Shown here: one piece after another, positions 29,769 through 36,684 of the stretch | Numbering within the stretch: position 1 is the stretch's first letter | Layout: each line of letters begins with the position of its first letter | Assembly: GCF_000814905.1 (NCBI RefSeq) | Contig: NZ_JXAG01000047.1 | Span: 124,001-188,000 of the forward strand | DNA from: Enterobacter sp. Bisph1 | GTDB lineage: Bacteria; Pseudomonadota; Gammaproteobacteria; Enterobacterales; Enterobacteriaceae | DNA: 64,000 nucleotides | Direction of reading: 5' to 3' | Notes under the pieces: generated by a model | Told to the model about the DNA's origin: nothing | The model's database searches: none | What the model saw: the letters and a program-made list of their open reading frames with translations, nothing else | Program-made: the position numbers and the translations under genes

Positions 29769-30368
29769 AACCATTCTTCCCTGGGCAAAACCCGTCTCTG
29801 ATGCACGATATATAAACAAAAAGGCTGCTATATGCGAATAACTCTTTTTATCGTTTTCTTAAAGAGTCGAGCTGCCTTTGCAGTGTAGTGCACTTATTAC
29901 CATTTATATTATGAATAATTTTAATCATGTTATACGACTAAATTTTAAACATTCGCGCAATGAGAAGGATTTTTAGGATATTCCTTATATAGCTCAAGCT
30001 TATAGACTAGTCAAAATTCGATTCGTTAATATATTCCCAAACCGCGATTTAATTGATGTGAGGTATATGTAGGTCAAGGAGGTGATATCGGACAAGTCGC
30101 TGAAACCCTACTTCCACAGGGTAACCGATTGAATTACATTATATATTTACAGCAGTCGCTTCAATTAAAAAGTTTCATGCTTCGTTAAATAAGCGGCTCT
30201 CTAGCGAGGAATTATTTGTATAATGCGGTAATTATTACGCATCGAAGTAAATAGTTTTCCGCTTTAAACGTTTCTATACCTCTTGCGCCAGATACCGAAG
30301 CGATAAGCTTATTTAGGGTAAATTTCATCCTGATAAAAATAAAAACATGAGTTCATTTCACTGCCAAA
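29769..30368. other. AT-rich gap at the left of the Rhs island
   Basis: About 600 bp of AT-rich DNA without a supportable gene. A 44-codon open stretch at 30057-30188 reads like protein (GQGGDIGQVAETLLPQGNR) but has no start or ribosome site and may be a gene remnant. Otherwise I see nothing in it. Confidence 0.5.
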
Positions 30369-30776
30369 AGGGAAATTAGCGCTTTTTATAGTGAAGATTT
30401 TATTCGTGTTTAGCAAGGCTATTCAAACACTCTTGCGGACAAGGCGCTGCTATGAGTTCCTTCGTATCCACGTCGTTCATACTGACCCGCTGTCGATAAT
30501 TAAGCCCTCTTTTGTGTGGACTTTTCACCGCTCCGGCTGGGGCAAAAAGCACGTCAGCCAGCTGCGGATCCTCACCGTTGATCTTAGTCTTGTGGAATTA
30601 CGGCGAATAGTTAACCAGAGGATTTTGAGCGATCGCTGGCGTTTCTGCAGCAAAAAAGCCAGGTAACAAAATCAAAGCGGCGGAGGTGTGATTCAGGAGG
30701 AGCCGGAACGCGATATGCGTTTCAACCAGCCTGATACGGCACGATACAGCTCGGCTTGCCCAATCAAGTGGTTGCC
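30369..30776 (+). pseudogene. decayed DUF4291 gene
   Basis: The three plus-strand frames together spell a damaged relative of the intact DUF4291 protein at 34748-35335. EISAFYSEDFIRV matches EIRAFYNQDIIRV and is followed by a TAG. QGYSNTLADKALL is then followed by a TGA. After a frameshift, IIKPSFVW and FHRSGWGKK match WIKPSFMW and YRSGWGKK. A later segment, PERDMRFNQ, matches PERDIRLNK, followed by another frameshift. No functional product is possible. Confidence 0.85.
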
Positions 30777-30818
30777 GGTTGGTTGGAAGATTGCGGAGGT
30801 TACGAAGCTGGGGGAGAA

Positions 30819-30884
30819 GATGCAGCGGCGCTGGGTAATGTGCCTGGCGATATCGTACTGGGTTTCCAGCTTCAGCGCGTCCGG
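30819..30884 (-). pseudogene. stray rhs core fragment
   Basis: About 65 bp are closely similar, with scattered mismatches, to the intact rhs gene near 38036-38101 in the same orientation (shared GGCGATATCGTACTGGGTTT). This is the part of the Rhs core encoding the ITQRR...ELETQYDIAGR region. It directly follows the decayed DUF4291 copy, suggesting that both are relics of one older DUF4291-rhs segment. Confidence 0.85.
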
Positions 30885-31058
30885 GGTAAAAATGGCGATC
30901 TGTTATGTTTTTTTATTTTGGAAAACAGTTCGCATATTTATCGGTGCCCGGTTGGGTATACGTGTTTTAACGATTAATATTGAATCATATCGAAGTAGAC
31001 AAATTAATTTGTATCGTAAAGCTTAAACAGTCACGTTATATTCATGGAAGATTGATAT

Positions 31059-31415
31059 ATGACCATTATTTCGGCTCAGATGAAAAAATTGCGTGAAGCA
31101 AAAGGATTATCTCAAACAGAGCTGTCACAACTGCTAAACGTTTTACCCAGAGTTTATAATCGATGGGAGCGCGGGCATATGTGTCCACAACTATCAACCG
31201 TAATTAAGCTGGCCGACATATTTGATGTCTCTATCGACGAACTGGTTGGCAGGCCCGTTAAAGCGAAAGAAATCTTCTTCCATAACAAAGAACTGCACTT
31301 ACTCTGCGCACTGGCTGGTACTTTATCCCATAAAGAGCAGAAAGCATTGAGCAGGGTGATGAAAAATTACTTTTTATATCTTCTGGTGAAGGATTTAGCA
31401 GAATCTAAAACGTAG
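31059..31415 (+). CDS. XRE-family helix-turn-helix regulator
   Basis: A 118-residue protein with an N-terminal Cro/C1-type HTH (about 6-62: LREAKGLSQTELSQLL, then WERG and PQLSTVIKLADIFDVSIDELVG). A short C-terminal helical domain follows. It is a DNA-binding repressor candidate. A SymE-family gene starts 81 bp downstream on the same strand, so it may control or neutralise that gene. The spacer carries an inverted repeat (31434-31443/31451-31460). Confidence 0.88.
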   Translation: MTIISAQMKKLREAKGLSQTELSQLLNVLPRVYNRWERGHMCPQLSTVIKLADIFDVSIDELVGRPVKAKEIFFHNKELHLLCALAGTLSHKEQKALSRVMKNYFLYLLVKDLAESKT

Positions 31416-31433
31416 GTATTCGTATTAACGCGA

Positions 31434-31460
31434 TGGCAATGAGTTCGCAGCTCACTGCCA
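31434..31460. repeat. inverted repeat between the XRE regulator and symE-like gene
   Basis: TGGCAATGAG (31434-31443) and CTCACTGCCA (31451-31460) form a 10-bp inverted repeat with one mismatch and a 7-nt centre. It could be the operator of the XRE protein or a leader hairpin of the symE-like mRNA. Confidence 0.55.
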
Positions 31461-31496
31461 CCGCTCACCACAATCAACTAAACGAGGTAGTTAATC

Positions 31497-31808
31497 ATGG
31501 CTAAAACGCATTCTAAGGCAGAAAGCAAGATTTCCAAAGCACAGCGTCGCTATAAAGTCGGTTATGTGAGCAAACGACATCAGGATCCTAAGACACTGCA
31601 TTCCAGATATTACTCGCGACATCCCAGCCTGCATCTCAAAGGTGACTGGCTCAAAGAAGCCGGTTTCGATACCGGAAGAGGCGTTACTGTAAGGATTTCA
31701 CCGGGCTGTCTGAGCATTATTGCTGACAATAATGAAGTATATGAACTCAGAAAGCAGCTTCTGCAGGCGTTGCAGGTAGTAAAAGAGGTGAAGGCTGTGC
31801 TGGTTTGA
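31497..31808 (+). CDS. SymE family toxin-like protein
   Basis: A 103-residue protein whose central part (HLKGDWLKEAGFDTGRGV, then VRISPGCLSII) matches the AbrB-like fold of SymE, the SOS-induced type I toxin of E. coli that condenses the nucleoid or affects RNA. The N-terminus is Lys/Arg-rich (KAQRRYKVGYVSKRH). E. coli symE is repressed by the antisense RNA SymR; I see no convincing minus-strand promoter and terminator for such an RNA here and no LexA box. SymE relatives often lie near Rhs loci. The GAGGTAG ribosome site precedes the ATG. Confidence 0.82.
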   Translation: MAKTHSKAESKISKAQRRYKVGYVSKRHQDPKTLHSRYYSRHPSLHLKGDWLKEAGFDTGRGVTVRISPGCLSIIADNNEVYELRKQLLQALQVVKEVKAVLV

Positions 31809-31822
31809 AAGCATTTAGTCAA

Positions 31823-31863
31823 GAGCCGAAAATAGAGTGTTATTTCCGGCTCAACACTTTTAT
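31823..31863 (+). terminator. probable terminator of the symE-like gene
   Basis: GAGCCGAAAATA (31823-31834) pairs with TATTTCCGGCTC (31841-31852) with one mismatch, followed by a T-rich stretch (31858-31863). It begins 15 bp after the symE-like stop. Confidence 0.65.
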
Positions 31864-32272
31864 TTGTGAAACCTTTAATGTTATAAATATTTAATTTTTC
31901 CTGCCATTAGACAGCTTGAAATTTAACTATCTGAAAGCCTTGCGCCAATAAAGATGGATCCAGATATACCCCCCTAAAATTTATGTCATCAGATTTTCAG
32001 CTTTCAAAATAGAATGCATAAAAATTTTATTTTGCATGGTAGAAGTCCGTAAAATCACAATTGATAGATTTCATTTCACCAAAAAAGTTTTTGAGTTTAC
32101 TCTTAACGGAAGTACATTTCCGGAAGTGCCATTTATACTTGTTAACTCAATAAATGTTTTATAGCATATACATTTTGTAAATTTTACAGAAAAATTTTCA
32201 AGCATGATAGATTCAGTGAAAGATCATAAACTTACTTAATTTGGTCAAAATTCGTTAATATATAAAAATATC

Positions 32273-32301
32273 ACAAAAAAACCGGAAGTTTCATTTCCGG
32301 T
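32273..32301 (-). terminator. terminator of the TPR immunity gene
   Basis: On the minus strand the stem ACCGGAA/TTCCGGT (32295-32301 with 32281-32287) is followed by a run of T (32274-32280). It lies about 45 bp beyond the stop of the TPR gene and closes the orphan toxin-immunity cassette. Confidence 0.75.
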
Positions 32302-32345
32302 CTCGTTATTACTATCCAATATGTCAAATATTCTTTAGAAAGTAA

Positions 32346-32780
32346 TTAGGATTTTCTCTCAAGGTAGAATTTAAGATATTTTTTAGGGTATTCTTTAAAT
32401 GGTCTTTCTTGACCATATTTATATGCCACGTCAAAATTTTTATATGCTTCATCAACTTCATTCATCTCAAAAGAAGCCATACCAATATTAATGTAAGGTG
32501 TAATATCAATATCAGAACTTCTGTGTTTTAATTCTAAATAAGCCCATTCTTTAGCTTTTAAATAATTCCCCATAGCAAAATAGGCATTAAAATAACACCC
32601 AACAAGCCATGCACTAATCATTTCCCATTCAAACTTTGGTTCGGGTAAGAGAGAAAAGGCTTCATCATATTTTTCTAGTGCCTCATCATATCTTTTATTA
32701 TCATCAAGCTCATTCCCAAGAGAAATAGTCTCAATAATTTTATTTTCTAAAACCGTATCAATTTTTGAAAGCTCTTTCAT
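32346..32780 (-). CDS. tetratricopeptide-like immunity protein of the orphan Rhs tip
   Basis: A 144-residue all-helical, acidic protein with TPR-like repeats (ELDDNKRYDEALEKYDEAF; INIGMASFEMNEVDEAYKNFD). It lacks a signal peptide, so it is cytosolic. A strong AGGAGG ribosome site overlaps the stop codon of the GH-E-like Rhs tip 8 bp upstream, the standard toxin-then-immunity arrangement. TPR proteins are known partners of polymorphic nuclease toxins. It probably neutralises the tip encoded at 32789-33170 and may remain expressed to protect against siblings. Confidence 0.75.
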   Translation of the reverse strand: MKELSKIDTVLENKIIETISLGNELDDNKRYDEALEKYDEAFSLLPEPKFEWEMISAWLVGCYFNAYFAMGNYLKAKEWAYLELKHRSSDIDITPYINIGMASFEMNEVDEAYKNFDVAYKYGQERPFKEYPKKYLKFYLERKS

Positions 32781-32788
32781 TATTCCTC

Positions 32789-33561
32789 CTAAAAATATTG
32801 TGAAACCTCAGCGGGCCCAATAAAAGTCGCTGGATCTCTATAAGTTTCAAGTAGTTTCGTGCCTTGCGAACGGTTATATCCAAAATATTCAAGTTCATAA
32901 TTATTTGGATCCCTGATCCAGGCTCTTACTTCTGATGCTTTAGCACCATAGAAACCACCTTTTTGATTCCAATATGAAACTGCATCAGTTAAATGTGCCA
33001 TATCGGCCATTTTTACTGGATACCATTTCCCGTCCGTAGAGCTTTTAAATCGCATATTATTACCTGAACCAATAATTCTTCCTTCTTCACGCATCCGCTG
33101 AATAACGGCGCGGCCAGTACGGGAATTTTTGCTCGGTGTTCTTCCCATATACTGCAATCTACAGCTTTTCCAACCCAACGGATCCACCCAAACCAGCGGA
33201 TCCACCACATAACTATATGTGTTCAGCCCACCGAGCAACCCAATCGGGTCCATCTGCGTGTAGCGCCCGCCGCAGGGGTCATAATAGCGAAAGGTGTTGT
33301 AATGCAGGCCCGTCTCCCGGTCCAGATACTGCCCCTGGAAACGCACAGGTTCTGTGGCACATCCCAGCCGACGCGCGCGGTTTCCCGCACGCTGCGTCCC
33401 CAGGTGGTGGACACGCCCTGCCACACCACATCGCCGCTGCTGTCGGTGACTTTTTCCGGCAGACCATTTAATTCTGTGTGATGCCAGTAGACTTCCGCAT
33501 GCTGTTCAACGCTGTCGACACGGGCCAGCGGTTCGTGACTGTTCTCCGTGTAGATATACAT
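32789..33561 (-). pseudogene. displaced Rhs C-terminal cassette with GH-E-like nuclease tip (frameshifted)
   Basis: From 33561 the frame encodes the last part of the Rhs core (YIYTENSHEPLARVDS onward), closely matching the intact rhs at 37098-37479. A 2-bp insertion near 33345 breaks the frame. In the new frame the core continues (FQGQYLDRETG, QMDPIGLLGG) to the boundary motif DPLVWVDPLGW. A ~125-residue tip follows with MGRTPSKNSRTG, KMADMAHLTDAVSYWN, RDPNNYELEY and NRSQG. This resembles the GH-E branch of the HNH/endonuclease VII superfamily. The tip itself is open to its stop. The cassette lacks a start and most of the Rhs shell, so it is a silent reservoir unless recombined. Confidence 0.85.
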
Positions 33562-33855
33562 CGGTTGAACATGTTCAACCACTCCAGGATATTTAGTCTG
33601 CATTTCTCGTCTGAACACAGGTTCGTTTAGCATTCTCTCATAAACAGATTGATTTCCACGTTTAAAATGCTCTCGGTCGGAAAGAGAATATTCAGAAGGA
33701 TCTAAAGTATGTTCATGGAATAAATTATATTTACCAAGCTCACGTTGACCTTCACCTTTATATAAGCCTAAAGGATCGATCCAACTGAGAGGGTTCGGCG
33801 CATACTGATATAAATTAATGCCCCCCGCCAGCCCTATCGGATCAATTAAAATAAC
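33562..33855 (-). pseudogene. truncated Rhs tip of WHH-like nuclease type fused to Rhs core
   Basis: After an in-frame TGA (33856-33858) the frame reads DPIGLAGGINLYQYAPNP and the boundary WIDPLGL, from a different Rhs lineage than the main gene. A tip fragment follows with FHEHTLDPSEYS and FRREMQTKYPGVVEHV. That spacing resembles the start of WHH/GHH-type HNH nucleases, but the catalytic His-His part is missing. At 33561 the frame runs straight into YIYTEN of the next Rhs core segment. An 18-bp perfect palindrome (33563-33580) sits at the join. It is a recombination scar, not a functional gene. Confidence 0.75.
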
Positions 33856-33953
33856 TCACCCGATGTTCGGTTCGTACTACCGGTTGTGGCTGTAAATTAC
33901 CTTCATAACGTCGTCATTGTGTAAGAAATCGGTTACGCTACCGCCATATTTCT

Positions 33954-34235
33954 TTATGGCATCCGCATTAAACATTCCCGAAGGCGCTTAAGTAACTCAG
34001 GCTCATCAAGACAGTCTAATGGTCTGATATTGTCAAGCATAGGTACTTTCTGCTCTATCCACCATTCTCCTTCTTTTATCCCTCTTTTTCCGTAGATAAC
34101 GATTGCCAAGTCAAGAGCGCCATTGAGCTTACTAGATAAAATACGTGCATTTTCATCTAGATAATCCTCAGCGTAGAGCCTTACAAAATCATTCCAGTCA
34201 GCATCACCAGAATAATACCTTTCTAATCTATGCAT
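33954..34235 (-). CDS. ParS/MbcA-like (DUF2384-type) antitoxin or immunity protein
   Basis: A 93-residue protein whose C-terminal half (LDLAIVIYGKRG, EWWIEQKVPMLDNIRPLDCL, then LLKRLRECLMR) has the pattern of the MbcA/ParS/Xre antitoxin domain: Trp-containing helix, a leucine before a proline, then a terminal helix. These proteins pair with NAD-degrading RES toxins, and a RES-like tail ends 1 bp upstream. The ATG at 34233-34235 was chosen because the frame upstream overlaps the toxin tail. It lacks an obvious N-terminal HTH. Assignment is by pattern only. Confidence 0.6.
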   Translation of the reverse strand: MHRLERYYSGDADWNDFVRLYAEDYLDENARILSSKLNGALDLAIVIYGKRGIKEGEWWIEQKVPMLDNIRPLDCLDEPELLKRLRECLMRMP

Positions 34236-34236
34236 A

Positions 34237-34362
34237 TTAAAATCCGAAGAAAGCAATCAAATTTGAACCAGTGGGATTTCGTGCTGAAGGAACAAATATT
34301 CCGTCATATCCTTGAGACTTAGCCCATGCGCCAATCTGGTGAGTAACATCATCAAATTTAAG
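34237..34362 (-). pseudogene. RES-like toxin, C-terminal remnant
   Basis: The 41-codon remnant (after a TGA at 34363-34365) reads HQIGAWAKSQGYDGIFVPSA and then RNPTGSNLIAFFGF. This resembles the C-terminal end of RES domains, which degrade NAD+. Its stop precedes the ATG of the ParS/MbcA-like gene by 1 bp. The rest of the toxin is gone. It may be the tail of another lost Rhs tip or of a RES-Xre toxin-antitoxin pair. Confidence 0.6.
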
Positions 34363-34365
34363 TCA

Positions 34366-34747
34366 AAACAGTACGTTGAGCACATTTAGCCTTATATAGC
34401 ACAGGGGTAATGATTGGTCAAAAACGTAGTCGCCATTTTTTTCAGGCCTGGCTATTTAATTGCCTTGCAGGATAAGAGAGTCAAGCTAGTGATATAAAGT
34501 ACGCGAGTATCATACTGGTTACTATCATAATTGGTGGGGTAGAAAGGAAATAGAGAGGCGAAAGCTGCTTCGATGAGGTATTTTTATGCTACGCATTTTT
34601 TCTGCTGCTTCAAAAAAATTTTTTGTACAATAGAGTTATTATTATAAGATGAACTAAATCAACGACTTTAAGAATTGTTTTACTTCGTTCAGGTCGAATG
34701 ATAAAAAGTGATATCAAGCGGTCATATTTAGGATAAATCACAGAATA
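34366..34747. other. non-coding gap upstream of DUF4291 gene
   Basis: About 380 bp of AT-rich DNA between the RES remnant and the DUF4291 gene. It should carry the DUF4291 promoter; an AGGAT at about 34731 is a distant candidate ribosome site. I see no gene or other element. Confidence 0.5.
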
Positions 34748-35335
34748 ATGAAGAGAGAAATACTCGCTAATACGCCTGGCGAAAGAGAGATCCGAGCGTT
34801 TTATAACCAAGATATTATACGCGTTTACCAGGCCTATTCTGACGCCATCGCCGATAGCGCCCTTGAGAACGGTACCTTTGTCTCTCCGCCGTTTAGTATG
34901 ACCCGGATGACATGGATCAAGCCCTCTTTTATGTGGATGATGTACCGCTCTGGATGGGGCAAGAAAGATCACAACCAACAGCGGATCCTGGCTATCGATC
35001 TCACCCACGAGGGATTTCGTGAAATCCTTGAACAGGGGATTCTGAGTCATCATCAACAATCCGGCAGCGAAGAAGCTGAATGGCAAAAACGAATCAAATC
35101 TTCAGATGTGGTTATTCAATGGGATCCGGAGCGCGACATTCGGTTGAACAAACTTGAGCATCGTACTATCCAGATCGGCTTGCGCAATCAAGCGCTCAAA
35201 GATTACTGCCAGAAATGGATAGTTAACATCACGGATGTGACTGATCTGACGCAGGAGATATGTGCTCTGGTGGAAGCCGAACGCATTAGTGAAGCGCTGG
35301 AGATGCTGCCAAAAGAGCGGGTATATGGGGTTTGA
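34748..35335 (+). CDS. DUF4291 domain-containing protein
   Basis: A 195-residue cytosolic protein matching DUF4291: EIRAFYNQDIIRVYQAYS at the N-terminus, the central TWIKPSFMWMMYRSGWGKKD, then QRILAIDL and VIQWDPERD. The biochemical function is unknown; conserved Trp, Arg and Lys residues around RSGWG suggest an active or nucleotide-binding site. The ribosome site is weak. A decayed second copy lies at 30369-30776, and both stand beside rhs sequences, so the gene seems to travel with the Rhs locus. Confidence 0.85.
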   Translation: MKREILANTPGEREIRAFYNQDIIRVYQAYSDAIADSALENGTFVSPPFSMTRMTWIKPSFMWMMYRSGWGKKDHNQQRILAIDLTHEGFREILEQGILSHHQQSGSEEAEWQKRIKSSDVVIQWDPERDIRLNKLEHRTIQIGLRNQALKDYCQKWIVNITDVTDLTQEICALVEAERISEALEMLPKERVYGV

Positions 35336-36144
35336 GGGCATTTCTGAGCTGCAAACGTAGATATAAATATTCTCGTTTAGAGAATATAATTAGTAGCTAA
35401 AAATTTAGGTGACGGCCCTCAGCTAAAAAATTATCCTTTTAGTCGGTTTTTTTACAGCAAAACCACTCCGCTCGATATTAATTCTTATATACTTTTAACG
35501 ATTATCGATACGGGAAGAAATTCTTTACTAATCTAATAACTTATAATGTTTTGGGCGTAAATGCTTCCATTTAACAACTAGTTTGCGCTTAAATTATCTT
35601 TTCCATCCAACGCCCGCAATATATTTTAAATTTTTCATCAAACGATGAAAAAATCACTAACTCCAAGACCAAATGTCTCTATAATTTTTTTTGGAATTAA
35701 TAATTTCGACAACCCTTCGAAAAACATTCAATCTTTATTTATTGATTTTTTATAAAAGATTAAACCTATCAAATAATTATATTTCCTTGATTTATCATAA
35801 AATGAGATGCAAATCTGTATCTAAGAATGAGCGTCTGCTAACCAATCGATAATTAAACACCAGTTCATTCAAACGCTGCTCTTTTATCTAAAAAATAATT
35901 AGGTGAGATTTAATAACCTTAATCTCATTCATGCTCTAAATCTTACCTTAATTTAATTGAGATTTTCATCAGAAACAAAATCGATTGTTTACAAATAAAA
36001 ACACTCCTATTAGCGCCCACGACAGTTCATAAATTTATTTTTCATTTTAATAATCATGCTTTTATTCAAAAAAGTGTATTTATTAAAACTATACCTTCTA
36101 ATTAGATGAGCTTTTCTCAAAGAAAATAATTTTTAAAGACATGC
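35336..36144. other. AT-rich gap between DUF4291 gene and Rhs immunity gene
   Basis: 809 bp of strongly AT-rich DNA between convergent genes. No reading frame with a credible start, no terminator of clear strength and no recognisable repeat was found. It may hold remnants of earlier cassettes too degraded to read. Confidence 0.5.
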
Positions 36145-36684
36145 CTACTTAAGATCGTAATTTCTCATAACATTGTCAACTTGTTCGCGTACTTCTTCCC
36201 ATCTGCTTTCCATTAATAATTTTAGTTTATCAATTGCACAAGGCGTTCCAATTTTTGCTAAAGCATAAATACAGTCTGATGCAAGAGTAAATATCCCATC
36301 TTCTCTATCATCTTCGAGATAGTCGAAATCAGTGATCGCACAATGATAGATTGCATCGACTACTTCAGAAGAATGACTTTTCAAACCGACTAACGCTCTT
36401 AAAACATCAGCATGCTTTTCATGCCAATTTTCAGTCATCAGTGAAGCAAGCGTATTTACATCGTTTTCAGAGAATTCAAAGTGAAATCCCAAGTACATTG
36501 CAAGCTCGAGAGAAACTGGATCCTTTGTAACCAGTGAATTATTTAATTCTCTAGAAATCGCCTCATTGATATTAGCGGGTCCGTTTAAAAATTTTCTCAA
36601 AAACTCCTCATCAGTTATTTTACCCTTCCTTAGAGGGGTGTTGTTAATAACGGATAAGATCAAATCTTTTTTATCAATAATCAT
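36145..36684 (-). CDS. immunity protein of the full-length Rhs effector, HEAT-like
   Basis: A 179-residue helical cytosolic protein. Its repeated helix pairs (NTLASLMTENWHEKHADVLRA; YALAKIGTPCAIDKLKLLMES) look like HEAT/ARM repeats. Its ATG overlaps the TGA of the Rhs gene (ATGA), so it is translationally coupled to the toxin tip, the classic position for a cognate immunity gene. It should bind and block the C-terminal tip of the Rhs protein. I do not recognise a named family. Confidence 0.78.
   Translation of the reverse strand: MIIDKKDLILSVINNTPLRKGKITDEEFLRKFLNGPANINEAISRELNNSLVTKDPVSLELAMYLGFHFEFSENDVNTLASLMTENWHEKHADVLRALVGLKSHSSEVVDAIYHCAITDFDYLEDDREDGIFTLASDCIYALAKIGTPCAIDKLKLLMESRWEEVREQVDNVMRNYDLK

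Larger units (their letters stand above)
31809..32345. other. AT-rich gap between symE-like gene and TPR immunity gene
   Basis: 537 bp of AT-rich DNA between convergent genes. It contains the two terminators listed separately and a partial echo of the second hairpin around 32106-32127 (CGGAAGT...TTTCCGGAAG). No gene is supported. Confidence 0.55.

Noticed and set aside
30057-30188. Protein-like 44-codon stretch (GQGGDIGQVAETLL) in the left gap of the Rhs island
   Set aside because: It has no start codon, no ribosome site and no recognisable family. Listed only as a possible gene relic.
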